Below are positions 19,901 through 28,160 of a stretch of DNA of 64,000 nucleotides, piece by piece. Each line of letters begins with the position of its first letter. The first letter of the stretch is position 1. Both the position numbers and the translations under genes were made by a program. The notes under the pieces are model-generated. The model searched no databases, was not told where the DNA came from, and saw nothing but the letters and a program-made list of their open reading frames with translations. Origin of the DNA: Clostridiaceae bacterium DTU079 (lineage in GTDB: Bacteria > Bacillota > Clostridia > Acetivibrionales > Acetivibrionaceae); assembly GCA_001512505.1 (NCBI GenBank), contig LFSC01000036.1, positions 37,893 through 101,892 of the forward strand, in the 5' to 3' direction.

Positions 19901-22900
19901 CCGGGAACAGGATATAAGCTTTACTACAGCGTGACACCGAACAACAACTATGTAACGAACGGGTATTTCAGTAAGGACGGAACTGTTACTGATCCTAAGA
20001 AAGCAGAGCTTTTTGAAGTTAGTGACAATATTGCCGGAAAAAATATTGTTCTTATTGCAAAAAGAAAAATATCCGGAGAGATTTTACTTCCGCCAGGCGA
20101 ATTTGCTCCTGTCGGCGGATTGAGAGTTGAAGTATTTGCTAACAACGGTATAAACAGCGATTCTATGTCGGTGTATATACCTGAAAACGGATCATCTCAA
20201 AATTTTGAGCTTTATATGCCGCCGGAAAACGGATATAGGCTGTATTATACTTTATCTTCGACTATTGACTACGTAAATAAAGGATACTTTGCAGGTAATT
20301 TCACAGTGCTGGAAGAAAAAGATGCATCAGTTATCGATCTGAGTAATAAGGATTTGACTGATGCAACGATGAGGCTTATTAGAAACAGTGTTATTGAGGG
20401 GAATGTAATTCTTCCGGTAGGTTCAGCCGGAGAAGGAGGCATTGAGGTACGGATAACAGCGAATAATGGTAAATACACTTATTCAACCGATGTATTGATA
20501 CCGGAAGGAAGCAGCAGCAAGGCATATTCTTTGGCAGTTTCCCCTGCAGCAGGATATACTGTTTCTTATCAGGTTTCAACAGGACTTGATTATAAACCGA
20601 AAGGTTACTACAGCCATGAAGGAACTGTTACTTCCGTAAATGAGGCTTCAAAACTGGATTTATCCTCAAAAGGAGAAAAAAGTATTGATCTGACTCTTAT
20701 GCTTTACAACAGCATCAGCGGGACAATATCCTTGCCTGAAGGGGTTGCACCGGACGAAGGAGTGACGGTAACAATATATGCTGAGAATTCAAGAAATAAG
20801 AGAAAAATAACCGTTACAATACCGGCCGAAAAGAGCTCCACGGACTACACCGTTTATGTGCCTGACGGCAATGGATATAAAGTTTATTATGCTATGGATC
20901 CGAATGAAGAGTATGTTGATAAGGGTTATTATTCACCAAATAGAACAGTGGTAAAAGAAAAAGACTGTGTTACTTTGGATGTTATTGGTGATTCTAAGTA
21001 TGATACCAATCTCACCATTATAGCCAAAAGGATTATTAGCGGAACCATATCTCTTGAAAAGGGTGAGACGGCTCCTCAAGAGGGAGTGTCCGTTCGTATC
21101 AGTGCCATTAACGGTGATGAGCGGACTGTAGTTATACCATATGGTAAGAGCAGTGCATCATATGAACTGAAAGTGGTGCCTAAGGATTCCGGAGAGGGAT
21201 ATAAAATAAAATATGAAACCCTCAAGAACTATGGCTATGTACGGTACGGCTATTATTCCGAAGACGGCTGTGTCAGGAATGAAGTAAAAGCTGAGCTTGT
21301 TGAAGTAAGTGACGGTGACAGAGAAGATGTTAACCTTGAGATAGCTAAGCTTCGTACTATAGAAGGAAAACTAAGACTTCCAGGAGGCATTGCAGCAACT
21401 AAAGACATGACAGTAAGTATAATTGCTTCCAACAGTCTTGACAGTGCTGAGGCTTTAGTTTACATACCGAAAGGTGCCAAAGAGGCAGCATACTCAATTA
21501 AAGTTCCTACCAATGACGAGGATGACGGGTACAAGGTTAGATATGAGAATTGGTTGGACAGCAGTTTTGCGGACATTGGTTATTACACCCAATCGGAAAC
21601 TGTTAGAAATGTCAAATTGGCTGAAGGAGTCAATGTTAGAAGTGAAAATGTAAGCGGTATTGATCTTACTCTAATAGCAAAAAGAAATGTATCGGGTAAA
21701 GTTTCACTTCCTTACGGTTCTGCACCTGCGGGAGGCCTTACGGTAACGGTTTACATTGAAAATGATACGGATAAGGTTGTTTCTTACGTCACAATACCGC
21801 AAAATCAAAAATATGCGAACTATTCGATAAATGTTCCTGTGGGCAAGAATTATAAAGTCGGTTATGAAATATCGACAAGGAATGATTTTGTTCCATGGGG
21901 CTATTATAGTGTTTATGGTATGGCTTATATTCCTGAAAGTGCATCTCTATTGGATGTAAGCGATAATATTGACGGAATTGATCTGACACTAATAGAGAAA
22001 AAATCCATAAGCGGTACGGTATCTCTACCTGAAGGAAAAGCTCCCAGGGGAGGAATCAAGGTAGAAATATATGCTGAGGATGCAGGAGACACATGGGTTA
22101 CTATACCTGAAGGGGAATCCTCTGCTCAATATTCGATGAAGGTTGTACCGAATATTGAAGGCAAAGGTTATAAGGTTAGATATGTGGTATCATCGGAGTA
22201 CAACCTTGTAAATTATGGCTTTTACAGCAAGGAGGGTACGGTAAGAAACAGCAAGCTGGCCGACCCTGTAAATGCCAACAATAAGGATGTTACTGACATA
22301 AATATTGAAATTATGAAACCAAGGAAGATAAGCGGAAAGGTGACCTTACCGGAAGGGGTTGCACCCAAAGGAGGTATCTCCTTAAATATAGTTGTGACCA
22401 ACGATATTGACGGTAATTCGCAGATTATAGTTATACCTGAGGGAGGTAATTCTGCCGAGTATTCCATAAGTATGCCTCCGAATGATCCGGGCTATGAGTA
22501 CAGAGTAAGGTATGAGAATTGGTCCAGCAAAGTATTTACCACATACGGCTATTTCAACAGTAGCGGCACAACGAATAATCTGTCCCATGCAGAACCGATA
22601 GATGTCAATAATAAGGATGCGAATAATATTGACATGGTTCTTTTGAGAAAGGCCACTATTAGCGGAAACTTTGAGATTCCTGAGGATTGCACTCTTCCTG
22701 AGGAGGGACTTAATGTAAGAATCTATGTGTCAAACGATGTGGAAACCTATTCAACCAATATTGTAATACCTTACGGTACAACCTCAGTTCCATATTCTGT
22801 TCATGTTGAGGAAGGATCGGGTTACAGACTTTTCTATGTATTGGAAAGCAACGACAGCTTTATAGAAATTGGATATTATGGTGAAGACGGTGTATATGCG

Positions 22901-25900
22901 GATAAAAAGAAAGCAAAAGTGTTTACCGTGACGGATGAAAACATAAACGGCTGCAAACTGGGACTTCTTGAAAAAAGAAAAGTATCCGGAAAGTTTACAT
23001 TGCCTTATGCTATTGATGAAGGTTTAATTGAAGTTACCATTAGTGCTTCAAACGGATCGGACAGAAGTGAAACCAAATTATATGTTCTCTATGGAGTAAC
23101 AGAGGTTGATTATACACTGAATTTACCGGCAGGTAGCGGATATATACTGCAATACGACATTATTCCCATAAAAGGATTTGCGTCTTCCGGATATTACAGT
23201 GAGAGCGGTATGGCAAGAAGAAAGGACAAAGCAGATGCTTTGGATCTGACAGAAAATGACCTTGCAGGAATGGACATATCTTTGATTGAGGATATGACAA
23301 TAAGCGGAGAAATCAAACTGCCTCAAGGTGTTGCTCCTGAGGGAGGTATTGAGGTAACGGTTACGGCAACGGACGAATCAGGGAATTCCGAATCATGCAT
23401 AAGAATAATTAAAGAGGGAGAAAGCTCTGTTGAGTATTACCTGAATGTTCCGCATAACAATTATAATTCAGGATATAAGGTAAGATACAGCGTAACCTCC
23501 GATAACTATGCGACAATTGGATATTACAGTGAGAACGGTACAAAAGTACTGTCGGATATGGCAACACTGGTGGATGTAAGCAGTGAGAATGCTGAAGATA
23601 TAAATCTGATGCTGATTGAAAAGAAGGTTATTAGCGGTATTATAAGCTTACCGGACGGAGCTGCCAAAGAGGGAGGGTTAACTGTAACCGTAAGGGCTTC
23701 CAGCCAATTATTCAGTGTAGATGATAAAGTGGAAGTAGTTATACCTGAAGGTGAAAGTGAAACTTCCTATTCTCTTAAGGTATCTCCGAATGTTGAGGGA
23801 TCAGATTATATATTATTCTATCAGGTTAATGATGACGCGTATGTCGGTACAGGATATTACAATACTGCAGGAGCAGTGGTTGATATTAAAATGGCAACCC
23901 CTGTTGATGTAAGCAACGGAAATTACAGCAGTGCGGACATTTCGTTGGTAAAAAGCAGAAAAGTTTCTGGTAGAATAGCACTTCCCGAAGGAGAATCCGC
24001 ACCTAAGGGAGGAGTTTCGGTAACGGTATTTGCGGAGAAAACAGATTATTCAGGCTACAGGATAAGCAAGAGTGTATTGATACCGGAAGGTAAGAATTCG
24101 GCAGAATATACCCTCATTGTTCCTGAAAGTACATCCAAGGTTGTGGGACTTGATGTTGAGGTATCAACCGATAATGGAACCGCTGATACGGCAGATGATT
24201 ATGCTCTCAGCACAAAGGTATTTATTCCATCGGCAAGTAGCATCCGAAGCTCTGATTATAAGGTAGGATATTCGTATATTGCGGGTGAAAAGTATTTCAA
24301 GAGCGGATTCTATTCTGAAGCCGGAACGGTTCCTGCAGTAGGAATGGCAGATATATTGGATGTAGCTTCTAAAGATATTGAGGATGTTGACTTTACACTA
24401 CTGAAAAAAGATACCGTAATTAAAGGAACTGTTAAGCTTCCGGAAGGAAAAACTGCACCGAAAGAGGGTATTTCGGTAAGTATAACAGCTGAAAACGATG
24501 CCTTGGATTATGTTTGCGAAAAGACTGTGATTATCAGTTCAGGAAAGTCGGCTGTTGATTATGAACTTGAAGTTCCTTCTATTGATGGCTATAAAATTAA
24601 GTACACTGTGAAGTCAATTGGCGGATATGTTACCAGCGGTTATTATTCCGAAAACGGAACGGTGGGCAAAAAGGAACGCTCAACATCCATTAACTGTTCT
24701 TCAGGTAGTGTAATGGGTATTGATTTGAATTTGATACCGGGAATGGAGATAAAAGGGAAGATTTCATTGCCTGCAGGACACAAGGTTAATATAAAGGACT
24801 TCTGGATGTGGGTTGTTGCATCAAATGAGAATTATGAATCTGCGGCCTATGTTACCATAACTGAAGGAAAGTCCGATGCTACCTATAGTGTGTATGTTCC
24901 CGAAGGGGCTGACTATATAGTGTATTATTCTCTGCAGTCTCTCTATGGAGAGTACGTAGAAAAGGGATATTACAATTCCAATGTAACTACGGCAAATAAA
25001 GACTGCGCTACAAAGCTTAATGTTTCCAAAAACACCAGCGGTATAAACCTGATGTTGATACCTGTTGACCGAATAATATCCGGTACGGTATCACTGCCTG
25101 ACGGTATGGCAGCAGTATCCTATTCAATTCGTGTTCCTTCAAACAATAAGGGCAACGGTTACAGGTTGGGATATTCAGTGACATCGGGGAATGCCGACGG
25201 ATTATATTATGAAAAGGGCTATTTCAGCCAGTTTGGTACTTTTTCAGACATTAATGATGCTTCAATCATCGATGTTAGTACAAGAAACAGCAACGACAGG
25301 GATATGACTCTGATGACTGATGATATGAAGCCAGTGGAAGCAATTATGCTGGATAAGTATCAGGTAACCATACAAAGTGGCGGAGAACTTAAACTTAATG
25401 TAAAGCATCTTCCTGAGAATGCTACAAATAAAACAATTAAGTGGTCTACCAGCAACAATAATATAGCGGAGGTTTCTTCCGAAGGCCTTGTTAAGGCAAA
25501 AGCTTCAGGAACTGCAGTAATAACTGCAATTTCAAGCAATTCGGTTATGACGGCATTTACTGTAAAGGTTGTTCCGAAGGAAGAAGGCTTAAGTATTGAT
25601 AAGTTGACAATCAGTCTTAATCCCGGAGAGAGTGAACAACTCCATGCAATATTCAATCCGGTTAGCGAAGATGACAGTGTAATATGGACATCGGACAACA
25701 TAGAGGTGGCAGATGTAACACAGGAAGGATTGGTAACAGCAATAAAATCCGGTTCTGCTGTAATAACTGCTACAAGCACAAAGGATTCTTCTATAGTTGC
25801 CGAATGCAGTGTAACGGTTATAACTCCGGTAACGGGTATCGAAATAGACAAGACAGAACTGAAAATTAAGGTGGGCTATAGCGATCAGCTTACAGCATGG

Positions 25901-27835
25901 GCACTTCCGGAGGCTGCAAGTTACAAAGGTATATCATGGTCATCAAGCAACGATAGGATTGTCAAGGTTTCTCAATCGGGAGAAGTAACCGGAGTGGGAA
26001 TCGGAACGGCTGTTGTAACTGCCAGAAGTATTTACAATCCTTCCGTGAAGGTTGAGTGTAAAGTTGAAGTTGTGCCTGTTCCGGTTGAAAAAATAGTAAT
26101 TAACAGAGAATCCGTTACATTGTATCCTGATGATTACATTCTGTTAACGACAGACATTCTTCCGCTGGATGCAACTGACAAAAGAGTGGAATGGAAATCA
26201 ATGGACAATAGTATTGTAACTGTAACACAGGAAGGTCTTGTAAAGGCAGTAGGCTTTGGAGAGGTAAAAGTAATTGCTGCAAGCCTTTATGATGCTTCCA
26301 AAACGGCAGAGTGTTTAATTAAAGTTGTACCCAGACCGGTTACAAAAGTAGCATTCAAAAATGCAACTGAAAAGATTTATATAAACTCAAGTAAAGCTCT
26401 CGAGGTAACTATATTACCGACAAATGCGACAAACAAAGCGTTGATATGGACTTCATCAAATGAAGATATTGCAACAGTATCTCAGAGCGGTCTTGTAACA
26501 GGTAAAAAAGCCGGTACGGTTCAAATAACAGCTGCATGGGAGGATAATCCGGAGGTTAAGGCAGTATGTACTGTTACCATCGAGGCTATTAAGGTATTGG
26601 GAATTTCTTTGAACATCAAAAATACATCCCTAAATGTTGGGGATAATGTAAAACTTATTGCAAGAATAACGCCGGAAAATGCTACGAATAAAGAGGTAGT
26701 CTGGACATCCAGTGACACTAAGATTGCAAAAGTATCATCGACCGGTATGGTAACTGCTGTTTCAGGAGGAACCGTTACAATAACGGCTACAAGCAAGGAA
26801 GATTCGAAAATTAAGGCCGTATGTACTATAACGGTAAAAGAAATAATGGTAAGTAGTGTAAGTCTTAACAGGCGTTCTGTTACCATAGCTGTTGGAGAAT
26901 CAATTACACTAAATGCCAATGTATATCCTTCAAATTCCAGCAATAAAGAATTGGATTGGAAGTCAAACAATACTTCTGTTGCTCAGGTAAGCAGCGGGGG
27001 AGTTGTTAAGGCAATGGCCGTCGGTACTGCGATAATAACGGTAACCAGCAGGGCAAATCCATCATGCAAGGATGAATGTATTGTTTATGTCGAGGAGGCT
27101 TTACCTATACCTACTGAGCCGGTTTATGATCCCGGTGTCATTCCGGGTGCTGCTGGTGGAGGGCCGATAGTATCAATTGATGAAACACCGAGTCAAAGTG
27201 CTACGCCTACACCTACGCCTATACCAGGGGGTACTTCATCACCTGCAGTGACGCAAACACCGACACCGGGTAACGATAATCCGAGCAGCATAGATTACTT
27301 TACAGATATTAAGGGACATTGGGCAGCAGCCTTCTTTGAAGATTTATTGCAAAAAGGAATAGTCAGTGGATATCCTGACAGAACTCTAAGGCCTAATGCA
27401 CCCATTACCAGAGCGGAAGCTACTGTTATGGTTATGAAGGCAGCGGGATTTGAAGTGACCAACAGTATTGCACTTACATGCACCGACAAAGACACGGTAC
27501 CGGATTGGGCAAAGGCATATGTTGCAACTGCGATGTATAAAGGAGTGGTTAAGGGATATGAAGACGGATCCTTTAGACCTTCCAACAGGTTGACAAGGCA
27601 GGAGACTGTGGTTCTCGTACTGAGAGCCTTTGGAATAGAGGAGGATCAGGATAAGACACTATCCTTTGCCGATTCGAATGTAATACCGGCTTGGTCTGCA
27701 GGTTATGTAAAGAAAGCTGTTGAGCTGGGAATAATTAAGGGATATAATGATAATACCTTTGGACCGCAAAGAGAGATAACCCGTGCCGAGGTTGTTACCA
27801 TTATTTCAAAGTGCATGCAGATTAAGAAGCAATAA
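13976..27835 (+). CDS. Giant SLH-anchored surface protein with ~34 copies of a ~95-residue repeat and 7 Big_2 domains
   Basis: 4,619 residues, uninterrupted. Order: signal peptide (1-35, ending RVFAES); acidic linker rich in Glu/Ser (~40-100); about 34 repeats of a ~90-105 residue unit (~105-3780); seven Big_2 Ig-like domains (~3786-4375, each with an NATNK-x-x-x-WTSS motif and a G-T/A-x-x-I-T-A-T/I-S end); Pro/Thr linker (~4376-4440); three SLH domains (4442-4619, FTDIKGHWAAAFFEDL and so on). The repeat consensus is I-S-G-x-V-x-LP-x-G-x-AP-x-GG, then V-T-IPEG, then Y-x-VP-x-G-x-GY, then GYY-x-x-x-GTV and a closing LI-x-K. I see no catalytic motif, cohesin or dockerin. It is probably a long fibre-like wall protein (adhesion, spacer or S-layer accessory). 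It lies just upstream of sigI-rsgI but is separated by a terminator. Confidence 0.93.
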   Translation: MKRSLKVSISILLCFLMLFAEMMPVGTLTARVFAESSVNNEVQDPAEIGEIDDYSSIESVLDSVYNIEEESEENSEEESLGILNPSKAVLLESTSSGDNGNLNEYVISGTVFLPEGYVAPKNGLNLRIYAQSSRTNSVNVTIPEGENKVDYSVIVPGEDNYKIYYQVSNPNYVSSGYYSESGTVRTSSAADTVQLTQQAPVKSDINLTLIDNKIISGEVFILDGVVSAGGLSVTVKAECGSDRVTKTVTIPEGGNFAEYELLVPPNAPGKGYLVSYQTSDKAYLGTAYYNKDGAVRYDTLATLVDVSSNNKEGININLISKKKISGTVSLPKSVAPKNGVTVTLNAVSGSDKSTETVTIPEGTSSVEYSLYVPEGTGYKVYYTTINEAYFSTGYYNNSGTVKDEKAATLIDTVSKDSENINVELIANYTVSGTVSLPGIKANENIAVEVIVASNSSKIKSTTVVIPAGGSEASYSMYVPTGSGYNVSYKTKNSAYVEQGYYKEGSTVRYLSSASLISVDNKDIDNINLTLIEKRTISGLLSMPSGKAPRGGISFEVTAYNGSQQAKTTVTIEEGKDSVPYSISVPADEGYIIKCKLLTLQAIYMNEQYYSSGGTVYNVDSASTVSTISGNQPNINIMLLEKRTVSGTLSFPSGFVAPEGGITFVHETDGRITYIEFEEGQSSAPFTIYYNPGKFYLYYECYEDDIFVSPGYYSKGGTVLDKSSADLIDVTEGNQVGIDLKLLLKKTISGKVVLPKGVAPAGGYNVTVRASGTKGKAEQTVRINPGEKEADYILFVNPGDKYSVWYETNKEYNYVSPMYYNSDGMVRDQKNASLLDLRTESKTDIDLTLTEMRSVSGNIVLPSGVATGTGINVDVVVTNGKDTTNISVTIPGGSSFANYTAYVPAGHDYKVRYEVDLKSNYATGGYYGVSGTTLNASSAALLDLTLDNKNEINMTLIPKRTISGTVSLPSGMTFDKDTKVTVYAGNSYSTSVTIPSKQTSVSYSVMVPPNSEGSGYKVYYKLSSSTVFITTGYFNSGGMTAFEDSAELVDVSNSDGKADLVLIPKSSISGVVKLPEGSIAPSGGLKVTVNSSNSKNKGSVVVTIPEGKSSAPYTLYVPSGTGYLVEYKTSDEEYCQTGYYSKTGTVKEANAATLLDVNESGCQNIDLELIKNKKITGIFRLPKGVAPAGGFKANLIASNGSNSVKKSVTIPQGYSSVSYTLYVLEGKNYTVRYETTDRSVMPTGYYSDGGMTVDKSKAKLIDASIDVSSINIDLIPKITLRGNVKLSSAPAPAGGISVKLTIDNKVSKDSLDVLIPEGLTSAPYELYVPAGENYVLQYTTSNVGFVSPGYYSESGTKEKSSEASLLNILNDREGLDITLITKRTIRGMIMLPEGYAPAAGVKVTLTAQSAKDKIIANYTIGEGENSVPYTLYVSSDQEYIVKYETTDEKYVSLGYYNVTGTTRDESKADRLDTTETDKVGINIKLIGNRYISGSVSVPSGIAPFGGIKVRLRASNGKDSREIEVVIPEVSSSTNYKLYVPEGKDYELSYRIVNPDGKYLTNGYYNADTATRERGECVLIDLSGQNKEGINITLIPNRLVTGNILLPSGVAPSGGLKITVTAQNNRDSVSTQVIMPQGSSSIVYRMYLPEGENYTIGYTISHEDYLSGYYNVNNTVLNKSEATTFNVRKNDVLGINITVISKRTIKGVISLPEGMIAPAGGIDVTVSAGSYSTKVTIPQNKSTVLYTLKVSPNAVGSGYTVKYTISSSFDFVSTGYYGEEKTVAGSQTASLIDVSMESKTGIDLTILNKRLIKGVFELGSGVAPSGGINVTITAEGKSAEARTVSFQDTVNIPFGQNMTTYELKVDPSYFGSGYTIKYTMNSAYGYAETGYYSDKGTVQNQKDATPVDVYENDREDINIVAISKNHISGIVSLPEGRVAPGGGIKLSVIADNGKDSGSVDVTIPEGEIFAEYLLVVPPGTGYKLYYSVTPNNNYVTNGYFSKDGTVTDPKKAELFEVSDNIAGKNIVLIAKRKISGEILLPPGEFAPVGGLRVEVFANNGINSDSMSVYIPENGSSQNFELYMPPENGYRLYYTLSSTIDYVNKGYFAGNFTVLEEKDASVIDLSNKDLTDATMRLIRNSVIEGNVILPVGSAGEGGIEVRITANNGKYTYSTDVLIPEGSSSKAYSLAVSPAAGYTVSYQVSTGLDYKPKGYYSHEGTVTSVNEASKLDLSSKGEKSIDLTLMLYNSISGTISLPEGVAPDEGVTVTIYAENSRNKRKITVTIPAEKSSTDYTVYVPDGNGYKVYYAMDPNEEYVDKGYYSPNRTVVKEKDCVTLDVIGDSKYDTNLTIIAKRIISGTISLEKGETAPQEGVSVRISAINGDERTVVIPYGKSSASYELKVVPKDSGEGYKIKYETLKNYGYVRYGYYSEDGCVRNEVKAELVEVSDGDREDVNLEIAKLRTIEGKLRLPGGIAATKDMTVSIIASNSLDSAEALVYIPKGAKEAAYSIKVPTNDEDDGYKVRYENWLDSSFADIGYYTQSETVRNVKLAEGVNVRSENVSGIDLTLIAKRNVSGKVSLPYGSAPAGGLTVTVYIENDTDKVVSYVTIPQNQKYANYSINVPVGKNYKVGYEISTRNDFVPWGYYSVYGMAYIPESASLLDVSDNIDGIDLTLIEKKSISGTVSLPEGKAPRGGIKVEIYAEDAGDTWVTIPEGESSAQYSMKVVPNIEGKGYKVRYVVSSEYNLVNYGFYSKEGTVRNSKLADPVNANNKDVTDINIEIMKPRKISGKVTLPEGVAPKGGISLNIVVTNDIDGNSQIIVIPEGGNSAEYSISMPPNDPGYEYRVRYENWSSKVFTTYGYFNSSGTTNNLSHAEPIDVNNKDANNIDMVLLRKATISGNFEIPEDCTLPEEGLNVRIYVSNDVETYSTNIVIPYGTTSVPYSVHVEEGSGYRLFYVLESNDSFIEIGYYGEDGVYADKKKAKVFTVTDENINGCKLGLLEKRKVSGKFTLPYAIDEGLIEVTISASNGSDRSETKLYVLYGVTEVDYTLNLPAGSGYILQYDIIPIKGFASSGYYSESGMARRKDKADALDLTENDLAGMDISLIEDMTISGEIKLPQGVAPEGGIEVTVTATDESGNSESCIRIIKEGESSVEYYLNVPHNNYNSGYKVRYSVTSDNYATIGYYSENGTKVLSDMATLVDVSSENAEDINLMLIEKKVISGIISLPDGAAKEGGLTVTVRASSQLFSVDDKVEVVIPEGESETSYSLKVSPNVEGSDYILFYQVNDDAYVGTGYYNTAGAVVDIKMATPVDVSNGNYSSADISLVKSRKVSGRIALPEGESAPKGGVSVTVFAEKTDYSGYRISKSVLIPEGKNSAEYTLIVPESTSKVVGLDVEVSTDNGTADTADDYALSTKVFIPSASSIRSSDYKVGYSYIAGEKYFKSGFYSEAGTVPAVGMADILDVASKDIEDVDFTLLKKDTVIKGTVKLPEGKTAPKEGISVSITAENDALDYVCEKTVIISSGKSAVDYELEVPSIDGYKIKYTVKSIGGYVTSGYYSENGTVGKKERSTSINCSSGSVMGIDLNLIPGMEIKGKISLPAGHKVNIKDFWMWVVASNENYESAAYVTITEGKSDATYSVYVPEGADYIVYYSLQSLYGEYVEKGYYNSNVTTANKDCATKLNVSKNTSGINLMLIPVDRIISGTVSLPDGMAAVSYSIRVPSNNKGNGYRLGYSVTSGNADGLYYEKGYFSQFGTFSDINDASIIDVSTRNSNDRDMTLMTDDMKPVEAIMLDKYQVTIQSGGELKLNVKHLPENATNKTIKWSTSNNNIAEVSSEGLVKAKASGTAVITAISSNSVMTAFTVKVVPKEEGLSIDKLTISLNPGESEQLHAIFNPVSEDDSVIWTSDNIEVADVTQEGLVTAIKSGSAVITATSTKDSSIVAECSVTVITPVTGIEIDKTELKIKVGYSDQLTAWALPEAASYKGISWSSSNDRIVKVSQSGEVTGVGIGTAVVTARSIYNPSVKVECKVEVVPVPVEKIVINRESVTLYPDDYILLTTDILPLDATDKRVEWKSMDNSIVTVTQEGLVKAVGFGEVKVIAASLYDASKTAECLIKVVPRPVTKVAFKNATEKIYINSSKALEVTILPTNATNKALIWTSSNEDIATVSQSGLVTGKKAGTVQITAAWEDNPEVKAVCTVTIEAIKVLGISLNIKNTSLNVGDNVKLIARITPENATNKEVVWTSSDTKIAKVSSTGMVTAVSGGTVTITATSKEDSKIKAVCTITVKEIMVSSVSLNRRSVTIAVGESITLNANVYPSNSSNKELDWKSNNTSVAQVSSGGVVKAMAVGTAIITVTSRANPSCKDECIVYVEEALPIPTEPVYDPGVIPGAAGGGPIVSIDETPSQSATPTPTPIPGGTSSPAVTQTPTPGNDNPSSIDYFTDIKGHWAAAFFEDLLQKGIVSGYPDRTLRPNAPITRAEATVMVMKAAGFEVTNSIALTCTDKDTVPDWAKAYVATAMYKGVVKGYEDGSFRPSNRLTRQETVVLVLRAFGIEEDQDKTLSFADSNVIPAWSAGYVKKAVELGIIKGYNDNTFGPQREITRAEVVTIISKCMQIKKQ
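14285..25320 (+). repeat. Array of ~34 diverged ~290-bp coding repeats
   Basis: Counting by the ISGxVxLPxG opening motif gives 34 units; the last (~25070-25320) is shortened by loss of the GG...TIPEG half. About eleven units use a longer PN-x-x-G-x-GY loop instead of the short EG-x-GY loop. One unit (~23950-24410) carries an extra ~45 residues around VEVSTDNGTADTADDY. Units differ at most positions, so the array is old and not recently amplified. The beta-rich pattern suggests an Ig/transthyretin-like fold; I cannot name the family. Confidence 0.9.
25327..27105 (+). repeat. Seven Big_2 (bacterial Ig-like) domain repeats
   Basis: Seven ~83-residue units, each opening with a VxxIxL(D/N)K strand, then a LNxGxxxxLxAxxxPxNATNK stretch, WTSSN, a G(L/V/M)V segment and a GTAxITAxS segment. 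This is the PF02368 pattern. They connect the giant repeat array to the SLH anchor. Confidence 0.88.
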
Positions 27836-27881
27836 ATCTTGTAAAGCAAATGATTTAAGTTTGCTGAATTAAACCGAATAA

Positions 27882-27927
27882 AAGCTCCGGGGACATAGTG
27901 ATATTGATATGCTCCCTGGAGCTTTTT
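27882..27927 (+). terminator. Intrinsic terminator after the giant gene
   Basis: A 12-bp stem with one mismatch (aagctccgggga from 27882, tccctggagctt 27913-27924) followed by TTT. It separates the giant gene from sigI-rsgI. Confidence 0.85.
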
Positions 27928-28160
27928 GGCAATTTGACCTCGTGAAATTTTTCCATACTTTTCTTTACTATAATAATATGTTATCTTTATGAAGGAAAAG
28001 GGCCAATTTATGTGGAAAAGAATATATTGGTGAATTAAAAATCGTTATTCTTCGATATAAAAGGTATTACAGACTTTTTTTGCTGATGGAATTTAAAACG
28101 GAATGTACATAAAAAAAATAACCCAATTCGAAGTTATTTACCGAAGGGAGAATGATCTAG
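27928..28160 (+). promoter_or_regulatory. Leader and promoter region of sigI-rsgI
   Basis: A 233-bp AT-rich gap. TATAAT occurs at 27969-27974 without a matching -35 at 17 bp. Nearer the gene, an A-tract (28111-28118) lies upstream of CGAA (28129-28132); clostridial SigI promoters are described as having an A-tract -35 and a CGWA -10, so this could be an autoregulatory site, though spacing looks short. The ribosome site agggag precedes TTG 28161. Nothing else was seen. Confidence 0.3.

Noticed and set aside
25360..26970. Long minus-strand frames under the Big_2 region
   Set aside because: They arise from the biased composition of the Big_2 repeats; no ribosome sites, and the plus frame is clearly coding.
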